A stretch of 64,000 bases of DNA from Mangrovivirga halotolerans (GCF_026241165.1 NZ_JAPFQN010000002.1:248001-312000); one strand, 5' to 3'; shown: positions 9,434-18,055, counted from the stretch's first letter. Made by a program: numbers and translations. Notes: generated by a model not told the origin, from the letters alone.

Positions 9434-10158
9434 TATTTTGTGATATTTTGCTGAAATAATGATTCTACCTCGGGAGATGTTAATGCTTCATTATAAATAG
9501 CTATGTCATCAATTATTCCTGAAAAATTATAATCTCCAAAATACATAGCATCACCAGTTGTATTTATTACATTTAAGGAAGGGTTTTCTTGTGCTTCCAA
9601 TTGTCCATCAATATATAATTTCCCAATCTGATTAGTTTCATCCCATGTAGCACAAATGAAATGCCATTCTCCAGGATTAGCTATCACCTTCTTTAAGTAA
9701 ATAGAATTAGTCGCATCTTCAGAAATACGAACAATAATTTCATTTGTGGATTGATCAAATTCCAAATAATGACGAGAAGTATCGATAATATATCCACTAG
9801 TACTTAATTTCACCCAAGCTGAAAAAGCAAAATCTCCTAAGACTCTAATTTTTTCACTATCTAAAACCTCAATAGAATTATCTTGCTCAATTTGATAGGC
9901 ACTATTTGGGTTTCCAAATCTATCAGTAGTTAACACTGCAGGATTTGGAGTCCCAGAAAAAATTGCATTTGCTGAATCTCCAACACCACTTTCATCATTC
10001 GCATTTCCATTAAACGGATAAAAGGCTACCAGTCCATCACGTGGAATGTCTTTTACCGCTGGTTCAGCCGGTTCATCGCCATCACAAGATGTAAAAATTG
10101 AAAAAACAGAAACGAATATAAGAGCCAATAGCCCTTTGCTAAGTAGATTGAATCGCAT
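9433..10158 (-). CDS. LamG-type surface lipoprotein B
   Basis: 241 residues. Lipobox FTSC with Cys25, a short acidic linker (DGDEPAEPAV) and a single LamG domain (DGLVAFYPFNGNANDESG ... PGEWHFICATWDE ... LYIDGQLEAQ ... IDDIAIYNEALTSPEVESLFQ). It is closest to paralogue E over its whole length, including the HYLEFDQSTNEIIVRISEDATNS region. It lies between two RAYT units. The gene directly following it has been reduced to a signal-peptide relic. Ligand unknown. Confidence 0.9.
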   Translation of the reverse strand: MRFNLLSKGLLALIFVSVFSIFTSCDGDEPAEPAVKDIPRDGLVAFYPFNGNANDESGVGDSANAIFSGTPNPAVLTTDRFGNPNSAYQIEQDNSIEVLDSEKIRVLGDFAFSAWVKLSTSGYIIDTSRHYLEFDQSTNEIIVRISEDATNSIYLKKVIANPGEWHFICATWDETNQIGKLYIDGQLEAQENPSLNVINTTGDAMYFGDYNFSGIIDDIAIYNEALTSPEVESLFQQNITK

Positions 10159-10297
10159 GTCTAAAAATCCTTTTGGTTGAATAAAAAAATTATATCAGTC
10201 GTAAATATATGTGATGAGTTTTAATAATAAAAATATTTTCTTTAAGTAATATCTTTGAGTTCAGTATTTCATTTTAAAAATCTATAATCAGGTATTA

Positions 10298-10762
10298 TTA
10301 AATTATCGTTACTCTTAGTAAACCATTCTTGTTTCCGCAGTAATCTCTTGCAGAGCTATATAAATATTCTTCCGGCTCATCAACTATCTCTGCCTCTACT
10401 GGATTATTATGAATATAAGCTAACTTCTGGTTTATGAATTTATTCGCTTCTAATAATACAGGATGATTTCCATCTTGCCAGACTTTATTATTCACAATTC
10501 TTTTTAATCGTGATTCTGCATTCTTAAAAGCTCTCAATATTGCAGTTAGTTCTAACCCTTCCGTACTAACTATTAAATGAATATGACTCGGCATAATACA
10601 CCAGGAATAGATTATTAATCCTTTATTTTCCTGACAATGTTTCAATGAATCAATTACTATATACCTGAAATGTTTTTGGGTAAAGAGGTCTATCCAATGA
10701 ACAACTGTGCAAGTGACAAAATAAATTCCTTGTGGATCAGAAAATTTGTATTTCTCTGACAT
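10298..10762 (-). CDS. RAYT transposase copy 2, internally deleted
   Basis: 154 residues. Nearly identical to RAYT copy 1 at both ends, but about 28 residues after AILR are missing in frame (the segment with FKKYVSKKIIKELD in copy 1). The HUH pair (HIH in MPSHIHLI) and the C-terminal YIHNNPVEAEIV are kept. The deletion removes helical core between the HUH motif and the tyrosine, so activity is doubtful. Flanks on both sides match those of copy 1, showing that a RAYT-LamG unit was duplicated before the deletion. Confidence 0.8.
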   Translation of the reverse strand: MSEKYKFSDPQGIYFVTCTVVHWIDLFTQKHFRYIVIDSLKHCQENKGLIIYSWCIMPSHIHLIVSTEGLELTAILRAFKNAESRLKRIVNNKVWQDGNHPVLLEANKFINQKLAYIHNNPVEAEIVDEPEEYLYSSARDYCGNKNGLLRVTII

Positions 10763-10785
10763 GTGTAGCTGCTTTTATTTACAAA

Positions 10786-10809
10786 CGCGTTACGCTATCG
10801 CTAAACGCG
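10786..10809. repeat. RAYT-upstream hairpin, CGCG stem, second copy
   Basis: Same block as at 9280-9303: CGCG, loop TTACGCTATCGCTAAA, CGCG, then CTCGATCGGGG. It is 24 bp upstream of RAYT copy 2 and forms the junction with the decayed gene on its right. Confidence 0.75.
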
Positions 10810-10822
10810 CTCGATCGGGGTT

Positions 10823-10926
10823 ATTTTCGAATTCGCTGAGCCATCTAGTTCTACGAATAAAGCAGTTTGAGAAAATAAATTTATAGATTGCAATAAAAGT
10901 AAAAATATTAAACTAAACCTTCTCAT
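10823..10926 (-). pseudogene. 5' relic of a T9SS-type secreted protein gene, next to LamG C
   Basis: The ATG follows the LamG C stop directly (TAAATG). About 35 codons remain: a signal peptide (MRRFSLIFLLLLQSINLFSQ) and then TALFVELDGSANSKIT, which resembles the mature start of the intact 1234-aa protein (TNLYLDLNQAR). The frame then enters the RAYT-associated hairpin block and meets a TAG in its loop. Its loss parallels that of the relic at 9317-9433 and has the same right-hand boundary. Confidence 0.7.
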
Positions 10927-11664
10927 TTACTTTGTCAAAGTTTGAGTGTGAAATTTGTTTATCTCATTAGGTGATAAAACCTTATTATAAATGGTAATAT
11001 CATCTAATAATCCAGAAAAGCCTTCAATACCAAATGTAATAGCTGTACCTAAAGTTCCATCAATTGAAGACTCGGCAACATTTTCAGAAACCTTTTCTCC
11101 ATCGACATATAAAACCCCCAGTTTATTAGTGTTATCCCAGGTATATGCAACTGAATGCCATTGTTCAGTATTACTTAGTTCATGTTTAGTATAACTATAA
11201 GTTCCATATATATTAGTAATACCATATATATTATTATTACTTTCATCAAATTCAAGCCAATGTATTAGGGTTTTGATGATTCTACCCGAAGTCTTAGGTT
11301 TTACCCAACCAGCTATACTTATATCACCTTGGAAGGCAAATTTATCATAAGGATAAGCATTTAAATTATTTGTGGTCTCAATTTTATAAGCACTATTCAG
11401 ATTACCATATCTATCAGATGTTAGTTCTGCAGGTTTGGGAGTTCCATAAAAGCCGCCATTTGCTGAATCACCTACCCCACTCTCATCATTTAAATTACCA
11501 TTATACGGATAAAAGGCTACCAGTCCATCCCGTGGAATATCAATAACTTCAGGCTCCTCGTTTTTAGGCTCGGTACCTTCTTCGTCTGAACACGATGTAA
11601 TAAATGAAAATACGGAAATGAATACAAGAGCGAGTAGCCCCTGGCTTAGTTGATTGAATCGCAT
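10927..11664 (-). CDS. LamG-type surface lipoprotein C
   Basis: 245 residues, lipobox ITSC with Cys25, an acidic linker identical to LamG A, and a LamG domain (DGLVAFYPYNGNLNDESG ... WHSVAYTWDN ... LYVDGEKVSE ... SGLLDDITIYNKVLSPNEI). The first ~100 residues match paralogues A and D almost exactly, up to 'YKIETTNNLNA', after which the sequence differs. On the minus strand its -7 element TATATTTG is at 11705-11712. The -33 position is occupied by the arm of a 46-bp inverted repeat. Confidence 0.9.
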   Translation of the reverse strand: MRFNQLSQGLLALVFISVFSFITSCSDEEGTEPKNEEPEVIDIPRDGLVAFYPYNGNLNDESGVGDSANGGFYGTPKPAELTSDRYGNLNSAYKIETTNNLNAYPYDKFAFQGDISIAGWVKPKTSGRIIKTLIHWLEFDESNNNIYGITNIYGTYSYTKHELSNTEQWHSVAYTWDNTNKLGVLYVDGEKVSENVAESSIDGTLGTAITFGIEGFSGLLDDITIYNKVLSPNEINKFHTQTLTK

Positions 11665-11730
11665 GTCTAAAAATCCTTTTGGTTGAAAAAAATTAAATTC
11701 CGGTCAAATATAGATGACTGGTTTTTAAAT

Positions 11731-11776
11731 CCCCACTGTCTATAGTTACTCTTAAGCTAAACTCCGGACAGTGGGG
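11731..11776. repeat. 46-bp inverted-repeat element
   Basis: Perfect 10-bp terminal arms CCCCACTGTC and GACAGTGGGG around a 26-bp core containing tactcttaagc. It sits between the LamG C promoter and the last codons of a deleted gene after LamG D. A degenerate copy (left arm intact, right arm GACAATAGGG) lies at 12595-12640 in the matching place upstream of LamG D. Confidence 0.7.
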
Positions 11777-11790
11777 AATGGTAATCTCAT
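11777..11790 (-). pseudogene. Four-codon stub of a partner gene after LamG D
   Basis: The LamG D stop again overlaps an ATG (TAATG). The frame reads MRLP and then runs into the 46-bp inverted repeat, where it soon stops. By position and overlap it corresponds to the secreted-protein gene that follows the other LamG genes, now lost. Confidence 0.4.
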
Positions 11791-12527
11791 TATTTAGTAA
11801 TTGTTTGATTATATATTGCCATTACTTCATTAGAAGTTAATGCCTTATGATAAACAATAATATCATCTAAAATTCCTGAGAAGCCACTATTACCCATCAC
11901 CATATTACCTGACATATCTCGAAAAATACTTGCTTCTGCAGTACTTTCAGAAACGTGCACACCATCTATATAGAGTTTAAGAATTGCCGCATTATTGTCC
12001 CAAGTCAAAACAATTAGGTGCCATTTTTCAGGATCTGAAACAACATCATCAACAATAATCCTATTGCTATTCATGTCAATTATGCCTACATATTTATTTT
12101 CAATATCATCAAACTCAATTTTATTCATTGCATCATTAAGAATAACTCCAGAAGTATTTGCTTTAATCCACATACAATAACTCAAATCACCATTATAAGC
12201 TAATTTTGGAGCATCCAAAGCATTTAAGTTATTCGTTGTCTCTATTTTATAAGCACTATTTAGATTACCATATCTGTCAGCAGTTAACTCGGCAGGTTTA
12301 GGAGTACCATAAAAGCCACCGTTTGCAGAGTCCCCAACACCACTCTCATCATTCATATTACCATTCATTGGATAAAAAGCTATTAACCCATCCCTTGGGA
12401 TATCAATATCTTCTGGCTCCTCGTTTTTAGGTTCGGTACCTTCTTCGTCTGAACACGATGTAATAAATGAAAATACAGAAATGAATACAAGAGCAAGTAG
12501 CCCTTTACTAAATAGATTGAATTGCAT
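11790..12527 (-). CDS. LamG-type surface lipoprotein D
   Basis: 245 residues from the ATG at 12527 (MQFNLFSKGLL). The open frame extends 40 codons further upstream, but that part overlaps the promoter and the repeated leader, so I set the start by homology with the paralogues. Lipobox ITSC with Cys25, acidic linker, LamG domain (DGLIAFYPMNGNMNDESG ... 'WHLIVLTWDN' ... LYIDGVHVSE ... SGILDDIIVYHKALTSNEV). The first ~100 residues are shared with A and C. The -7 box TATATTTG is at 12569-12576. Confidence 0.88.
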   Translation of the reverse strand: MQFNLFSKGLLALVFISVFSFITSCSDEEGTEPKNEEPEDIDIPRDGLIAFYPMNGNMNDESGVGDSANGGFYGTPKPAELTADRYGNLNSAYKIETTNNLNALDAPKLAYNGDLSYCMWIKANTSGVILNDAMNKIEFDDIENKYVGIIDMNSNRIIVDDVVSDPEKWHLIVLTWDNNAAILKLYIDGVHVSESTAEASIFRDMSGNMVMGNSGFSGILDDIIVYHKALTSNEVMAIYNQTITK

Positions 12528-12594
12528 GTCTAAAAATCCTTTTGGTTGAAAAAAAATTAAATTCCGGTCAAATATAGATAACTGATTATTAAAT

Positions 12595-12640
12595 CCCCAC
12601 TGTCTAAAGTTACTCTTAAGCCAAGCTCCGGACAATAGGG
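12595..12640. repeat. Degenerate copy of the 46-bp inverted-repeat element
   Basis: Left arm CCCCACTGTC is intact, the core tactcttaagc is kept and the right arm is changed to GACAATAGGG. It lies directly upstream of the LamG D promoter at the place where its intact copy lies upstream of LamG C. Confidence 0.6.
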
Positions 12641-12665
12641 TAAACAAATCCAGATCAGAATTTCG

Positions 12666-13406
12666 TTATTTGGTGACCGTTTGGTTATATAATGACTTTA
12701 CTTCCGCAGCCGTTAAAGCCTCATTATATATCGCTATATCATCAATTGCCCCAGAGAAGTTAAAAACACCGAATAATATATCATCACTAGTAGTGTTTTT
12801 CACACTTAAAGTTGCATTTTCTTGCACTGCTAAATTACCATCAACATATAATTTCCCTGTTTGGTTTGCTTCATCCCATACCGAACAAATAAAATGCCAT
12901 TCCCCAGGATTAGAGATTATTTCTTTTAAATAAAGAGAATTGGTTGCGTCTTCAGATATTCGAGCAATAACTTCATTAGTTGTTTGGTCAAATTCCAAAT
13001 AATGACGAGAAGTACTAATAAATTCTCCACTTGCAACACACTTTACCCATCCAGATAAACTAAAATCCCCTAAAATTTGAACTTTATTAAAGTTTATAAC
13101 TTCAATGGAATTAGTTTCCTCAAATTTATAAGCACTATTCGGGTTTCCGTATCTATCCGGTATCGATTCTAATGGATTCGGTGTACCACTAAAACTCCCA
13201 TTTGCAGAATCCCCTACTCCACTCTCATCATTTGCATTACCGTTAAATGGATAGAATGCTACCAACCCATTTCTTGGAATATCAATAACTTCAGGTTCCT
13301 CGTTTTTAGGTTCGGTTCCTTCTTCGTCTTTACACGATGTAATAATTGAAAACACAGAAATGAATATAAGAGCAAGTAGCCCTTTGCTAAGTAGTTTGAA
13401 TCGCAT
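12666..13406 (-). CDS. LamG-type surface lipoprotein E
   Basis: 246 residues. Lipobox ITSC with Cys25, acidic linker KDEEGTEPKNEEPE, LamG domain (NGLVAFYPFNGNANDESG ... PGEWHFICSVWDE ... LYVDGNLAVQ ... IDDIAIYNEALTAAEVKSLY). It resembles paralogue B throughout the C-terminal domain but carries the linker type of A, C and D, so it is mosaic. It has the best promoter of the family. No partner start codon remains after its stop. Confidence 0.9.
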   Translation of the reverse strand: MRFKLLSKGLLALIFISVFSIITSCKDEEGTEPKNEEPEVIDIPRNGLVAFYPFNGNANDESGVGDSANGSFSGTPNPLESIPDRYGNPNSAYKFEETNSIEVINFNKVQILGDFSLSGWVKCVASGEFISTSRHYLEFDQTTNEVIARISEDATNSLYLKEIISNPGEWHFICSVWDEANQTGKLYVDGNLAVQENATLSVKNTTSDDILFGVFNFSGAIDDIAIYNEALTAAEVKSLYNQTVTK

Positions 13407-13446
13407 GTCTAAAAATCCTTTTGGTTGAAAAAAATTAAATTCCGTT

Positions 13447-13477
13447 CAAATATAGATGACTGGTTTTTAAATTCAAA
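13447..13477 (-). promoter_or_regulatory. Bacteroidota-type promoter of LamG E
   Basis: On the minus strand: TTTG (13474-13477), a 19-bp spacer, then TATATTTG (13447-13454), matching the Bacteroidota consensus TTTG-N19-TAnnTTTG. It is about 40 bp upstream of the ATG at 13406. Paralogues C and D keep the -7 box but have lost the -33 box to the 46-bp inverted repeat. Confidence 0.7.
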
Positions 13478-13649
13478 TTTTTGATCGTGATTTAACTGTT
13501 TGAATTTTCTTTTATAGTAACTCATCGTATTAAAGTGAATTGAAAGTCCTGCCAAAAGCACAAACCAACCCTCTACTTGTGCTGTTTGAAGTGTTCCCCA
13601 GGACAACTTCAAGCTTTTTATGAAATGCAGAGTCTGTGACTCGGTCATT

Positions 13650-14198
13650 CTACAACAAAATGACATCAATTAGTCCTTGCTCCCCACTATAATTAATTGC
13701 ACTAGAATAAACATAATCCTGAGGACATTTTACTATACCAGATTCAACCGGGTTATTATGGATATATTCTAATTTTTGATCTTTGAATCGATTGGTTAAT
13801 AATTCCTTTGGTTGATTACTTTGTCTCCAAAATTGAAAGCTACTGTTTCTGGTATTTTTAATCCCTGCTTGTTTAAAGATCCAAAGCATCCAATTCCTTC
13901 TACTTTCAGATTGATTTTGATCTATTGCTGATAAAATCTCCTTTGCTGTATATTTTTTAAAGTCTCTTAATATATCAGAAAGATAATATCCTTCCTTTGC
14001 TGCCACGATTAAATGAAGATGGTTACTCATTAAACACCATGAATATATTTCAAGCCCCTTAATCTTTTGGCAAAAGATCAAGCTTTCTACAACTATATCT
14101 GCATATTCTTTCCTCGTGAATACATCAACCCATTCAACGACAGCAAACGTTACAAAATATAATCCGTTCTGGTCTCGGATTTTATAGCCTTTATCCAT
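13650..14198 (-). CDS. REP-associated tyrosine transposase (RAYT), copy 3
   Basis: 182 residues, the same family as copies 1 and 2 but clearly diverged. HUH motif MSNHLHLI (His60, His62); tyrosine Tyr145 in LEYIHNNPVESGIV. Length and motifs are complete. Upstream, at 14263-14294, is an 8-bp-stem hairpin with the same loop as the other RAYT genes. Two 5' relics of this gene lie in the repeat region at 16.8 and 18.0 kb, so the gene or its upstream region has been copied. Confidence 0.9.
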   Translation of the reverse strand: MDKGYKIRDQNGLYFVTFAVVEWVDVFTRKEYADIVVESLIFCQKIKGLEIYSWCLMSNHLHLIVAAKEGYYLSDILRDFKKYTAKEILSAIDQNQSESRRNWMLWIFKQAGIKNTRNSSFQFWRQSNQPKELLTNRFKDQKLEYIHNNPVESGIVKCPQDYVYSSAINYSGEQGLIDVILL

Positions 14199-14688
14199 CA
14201 GCTAAATATAATGAAAAATACTTATTTTATGACCGGGATACAATCCCTGCTTTTCATTAAAAGTTCGAAGTTACGCTATCGCTAAACTTCGAACAGCGCC
14301 GATATGTTAAAGCAACTATTACATACAGCTAATTATCATGAGACAGATTTCTCTCCGCAAGGGATTCGAAATGACGTTAAACTTGGGTCATTTCGTTTCT
14401 ATGGAGCTAATTAAATCTGGCATAAAACCCAACCAAAAGCACAAACCAACAACCTACTCGTCATTTCGATCGTCTAGTGCTATGAGCAATGAAGCGAATC
14501 AGTAAGGAGAAATCGGTCTGTTTTACATCTAAACCCACCCATACTTGCTTGAACCATAAACAAACTTCACTTAAACTCCTAAATACCACAGATATTCATT
14601 ACACCGGTTACCAATAATTTATTTTTTAACCTAACTTTGCAGCCTTAAAATTTTAACATTTACAAATATCCTTTTTGAGGTTACGATC
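14199..14688. other. Intergenic region with RAYT hairpin and repeat halves
   Basis: From left to right: the leader of RAYT copy 3 with a GGGAT-aca-ATCCC inverted repeat near 14234, the RAYT hairpin (14263-14294), a right repeat half (about 14338-14376), a left repeat half at 14459-14520, and then the leader of the U32 gene. No additional gene is seen. Confidence 0.6.
14263..14294. repeat. RAYT-upstream hairpin, GTTCGAAG stem
   Basis: Perfect 8-bp stem GTTCGAAG / CTTCGAAC around the invariant loop TTACGCTATCGCTAAA. Compared with the hairpin at 9280-9303 the loop is identical and the stem is unrelated, but both pair. This suggests that a structure, not a stem sequence, is recognised. Confidence 0.8.
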
Positions 14689-15948
14689 ATGAGTAATAGC
14701 AAGATAGAACTGATGTCCCCGGCAGGAAATTTCGAATCGATGATGGCTGCAATTCAAGGTGGTGCTGATTCAATTTACTTTGGTGTCGAGCAACTAAACA
14801 TGCGTGCCCGGGCAACAATGAATTTCACCATCGATGACCTGGAAGAAATTGCCCGCATCTGTAGTGAAAATAATGTCAGAACTTATCTCACTCTCAATAC
14901 TATTATTTATGATCACGATCTGTCACTGATGAAAATGATCATCGACAGGGTGAAAGAAGCCGGGATCACTGCCATCATCGCTTCTGACCAGGCTGTGATT
15001 TCTTATGCATTCAGCCAGGGTGTGGAAGTCCACATCTCGACTCAATCGAATATCACGAACATCGAAACAGTTCGCTTCTACAGCCACTTTGCTGATACAA
15101 TGGTATTATCTCGTGAACTGAGCTTGATGCAGGTCAAAAAAATCACCGATGCCATCGAAAAGGAACAAATCAAAGGGCCTGCCGGTAACCTGATTGAAAT
15201 TGAAATTTTCGGACATGGCGCCCTGTGTGTTGCAGTATCCGGTAAATGCTATATGAGTTTACATACTCAAAACTCTTCTGCAAACAGAGGAGCATGCATC
15301 CAAAACTGCCGAAGAAAATACAAAGTAATCGATATCGAGGATGGCCACGAACTTGAAATCGATAATGAATACATAATGTCACCCAAAGACCTGTGTACGA
15401 TCGATTTTCTTGATCAGGTAATTGATTCCGGAATAAAAGTACTAAAGATCGAAGGAAGAGGTAAAGGGCCTGAATATGTAAAAACTGTCACTCAATGTTA
15501 TCGTGAAGCAATAGACAGCTATTTCGATAACACATATTCTGAAGAGAAAGTTGAAGGATGGATGAACCGCCTCTCTGAAGTTTATAACCGTGGATTCTGG
15601 AGTGGATACTACCTGGGACAAAAAATGGGTGAATGGACAAGTAATTCCGGATCATCAGCAACTAAGAAAAAGGTTTATTTGGGTAAAGGAAGTAATTACT
15701 TCACCAAGATAGGTGTGGCTGAATTTACTCTTGAGACATTGAAGGTCAAGGTTGGAGACCGGATTCTTGTCACAGGTCCTACCACTGGAACTGTGGAAGC
15801 TGTAGTAGAGGAAATGCATGTCAATGATGAAGGAAAAAAAGATGTTGCTGTGAAAGGTGATAAATTCGCTATAAAACTCGATGCTGTGATTAGACCTTCA
15901 GACAAGTTGTATAAGATCGTTGATAACAAGGAACCTGTAAAAGCCTGA
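14689..15948 (+). CDS. trhP: U32-family protein, TrhP/YegQ-like tRNA hydroxylation factor
   Basis: 419 residues. The U32 signature is at 172-190 (EIFGHGALC...GKCYMS). Conserved cysteines Cys180, Cys187, Cys203 and Cys236 are arranged as in U32 proteins that hold a 4Fe-4S cluster. Once called collagenases, U32 proteins of the YegQ/TrhP group act in 5-hydroxyuridine formation at the tRNA wobble position, while relatives hydroxylate rRNA or ubiquinone precursors. The length and the C-terminal barrel-like domain fit YegQ/TrhP better than the shorter UbiU/UbiV. The gene is followed at 27 bp by a ferredoxin gene on the same strand, a plausible electron donor. The assignment to TrhP rather than another U32 subgroup is by overall resemblance. 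Confidence 0.8.
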   Translation: MSNSKIELMSPAGNFESMMAAIQGGADSIYFGVEQLNMRARATMNFTIDDLEEIARICSENNVRTYLTLNTIIYDHDLSLMKMIIDRVKEAGITAIIASDQAVISYAFSQGVEVHISTQSNITNIETVRFYSHFADTMVLSRELSLMQVKKITDAIEKEQIKGPAGNLIEIEIFGHGALCVAVSGKCYMSLHTQNSSANRGACIQNCRRKYKVIDIEDGHELEIDNEYIMSPKDLCTIDFLDQVIDSGIKVLKIEGRGKGPEYVKTVTQCYREAIDSYFDNTYSEEKVEGWMNRLSEVYNRGFWSGYYLGQKMGEWTSNSGSSATKKKVYLGKGSNYFTKIGVAEFTLETLKVKVGDRILVTGPTTGTVEAVVEEMHVNDEGKKDVAVKGDKFAIKLDAVIRPSDKLYKIVDNKEPVKA

Positions 15949-15975
15949 TTATTTTTAAATTTCAAACGGATTGGT

Positions 15976-16203
15976 ATGGTAACAATTATCCAACAAAGAA
16001 ATAAATGCATCGGCTGTAATTATTGCGTTGAGCTGGCTCCGGAACGATGGAGGATGTCTAAAAAAGACGGTAAAAGTGTATTACTGGGTGGTGTAAATAA
16101 AAAAGGTTTCTGGAATGTGAAGGTCAATGAAGATGAACTGGAAGTGAATGTACGGGCAGCAGAGGCCTGCCCGGTTAATATTATTCAGGTGAGGGGTAAA
16201 TGA
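15976..16203 (+). CDS. Small 4Fe-4S ferredoxin
   Basis: 75 residues with cysteines Cys11, Cys14, Cys17 and Cys65 (CIGCNYC ... ACPVNII), the pattern of a single-cluster 4Fe-4S ferredoxin. The start ATG at 15976 has ACGGA upstream. It is cotranscribed with the U32 gene (27-bp gap), so it probably supplies electrons or cluster maturation for that enzyme; this role is inferred from the neighbourhood. Confidence 0.88.
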   Translation: MVTIIQQRNKCIGCNYCVELAPERWRMSKKDGKSVLLGGVNKKGFWNVKVNEDELEVNVRAAEACPVNIIQVRGK

Positions 16204-16821
16204 TTGCCTGTTCTTTTCGAATTATTACTCTTACGTTTTATAATAACTTTTAATCGAATAGTAATTACCCTTACTAAAGGCACATACCACCCTCCTTACC
16301 TCGTCATTTCGATCGTCTAGTGCTGTAAGCTGAAAAGCGAATCAGCAAGGAGAAATCTGTTTGTGGGAAGTAGAAAGTCAATATCTTATGTTTTTATGTG
16401 ACAGATTTCTCACCGCAAGGGATTTGAAATGACGTGAAATGGGTATCATTTCGTTTAACAGGATACAATAAATCCAGTCTTAAACCCTACTAAAAGCTCA
16501 AACCAAGCCTTACCTCGTCATTTCGATCGTCTAGTGCTGTGAGCTGAAAAGCGAATCAGCAAGGAGAAATCTGTTTGTGGGAAGTAGAAAGTCAATATCT
16601 TATGGTTTTATGTGACAGATTTCTCACCGCAAGGGATTCGAAATGACGTGAAATGGGTATCATTTCGTTTAACAGGATACAATAAATCCAGTCTTAAACC
16701 CTACTAAAAGCTCAAACCAAGCCTTACCTCGTCATTTCGATCGTCTAGTGCTGTGAGCTGAAAAGCGAATCAGTAAGGAGAAATCTGTTTGTTTTTATTG
16801 GACGGTCCAAGCGATTTTTTA

Positions 16822-16945
16822 GCCTTTATCCATCACCTAAATATAATGAAACATCCTTATTTTATGACCGGGATACAATCCCTGCTTTTCATTAAAAGTT
16901 CGAAGTTACGCTATCGCTAAACTTCTAACAGCGCAGACGTTTTGA
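16822..16945 (-). pseudogene. 5' relic of a RAYT gene and its upstream hairpin
   Basis: The segment matches the first codons of RAYT copy 3 (minus-strand ATGGATAAAGGCTAAAA, where copy 3 has ATGGATAAAGGCTATAA) and the 100 bp upstream, including the hairpin at 16898-16929 (stem GTTCGAAG / CTTCTAAC is one base imperfect). The coding part ends within a few codons. A second copy is at 18056-18179. Confidence 0.7.
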
Positions 16946-18055
16946 GAGATACATCTGATATCTATTTATCAATTATATTGCAATTATTTACACTTTAAAC
17001 ATCAATTGAAGCTAAAGGCACAAACCTACCTTCCTACCCGTCATTTCGATCGTCTCGTGCTGTGAGCCGAGAGGCGTAACAGCAAGGAGAAATCTGTTTG
17101 GTTAAATATTTAGACAATCCAAGCGCGATGCTTCAACCAGAAACAAAACTCATCGTATTAAAGTGTTTTTTTATTAAACAGATTTTACTGACGACTTCAT
17201 GTCAGCACCTACAGCTCACCGCAAGGGATTTGAAATGACGTGAAATGGGTATCATTTCGTTTAACAGGATACAATAAATCCAGTCTTAAACCCTACTAAA
17301 AGCTCAAACCAAGCCTTACCTCGTCATTTCGATCGTCTAGTGCTGTGAGCTGAAAGGCGAATCAGTAAGGAGAAATCTGTTTGTGAGAAGTAGAAAGTCA
17401 ATATCTTATGGTTTTATGTGACAGATTTCTCACCGCAAGGGATTCGAAATGACGTGAAATGGGTATCATTTCGTTTAACAGGATACAATAAATCCAGTCT
17501 TAAACCCTACTAAAAGCTCAAACCAAGCCTTACCTCGTCATTTCGATCGTCTAGTGCTGTAAGCTGAAAAGCGAATCAGCAAGGAGAAATCTGTTTGTGG
17601 GAAGTAGAAAGTCAATATCTTATGGTTTTATGTGACAGATTTCTCACCGCAAGGGATTCGAAATGACGTGAAATGGGTGTCATTTCGTTTAACAGGATAC
17701 AATAAATCCAGTCTTAAACCCTACTAAAAGCTCAAACCAAGCCTTACCTCGTCATTTCGATCGTCTAGTGCTGTGAGCTGAAAGGCGAATCAGTAAGGAG
17801 AAATCTGTTTGTGAGAAGTAGAAAGTCAATATCTTATGTTTTTATGTGACAGATTTCTCACCGCAAGGGATTCGAAATGACGTGAAATGGGTATCATTTC
17901 GTTTAACAGGATACAATAAATCCAGTCTTAAACCCTACTAAAAGCTCAAACCAAGCCTTACCTCGTCATTTCGATCGTCTAGTGCTGTGAGCTGAAAGGC
18001 GAATCAGTAAGGAGAAATCTGTTTGTTTTTATTGGACGGTCCAAGCGATTTTTTA

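Noticed and set aside
12528-12647. 40-codon N-terminal extension of LamG D
   Set aside because: It overlaps the promoter and the 46-bp repeat, and is absent in the paralogues; the ATG at 12527 aligns with all others.
13409-13669. 86-codon minus-strand open frame between LamG E and RAYT copy 3
   Set aside because: It covers the LamG E promoter and leader, and is explained by a repeat-like intergenic segment. No signal of coding.
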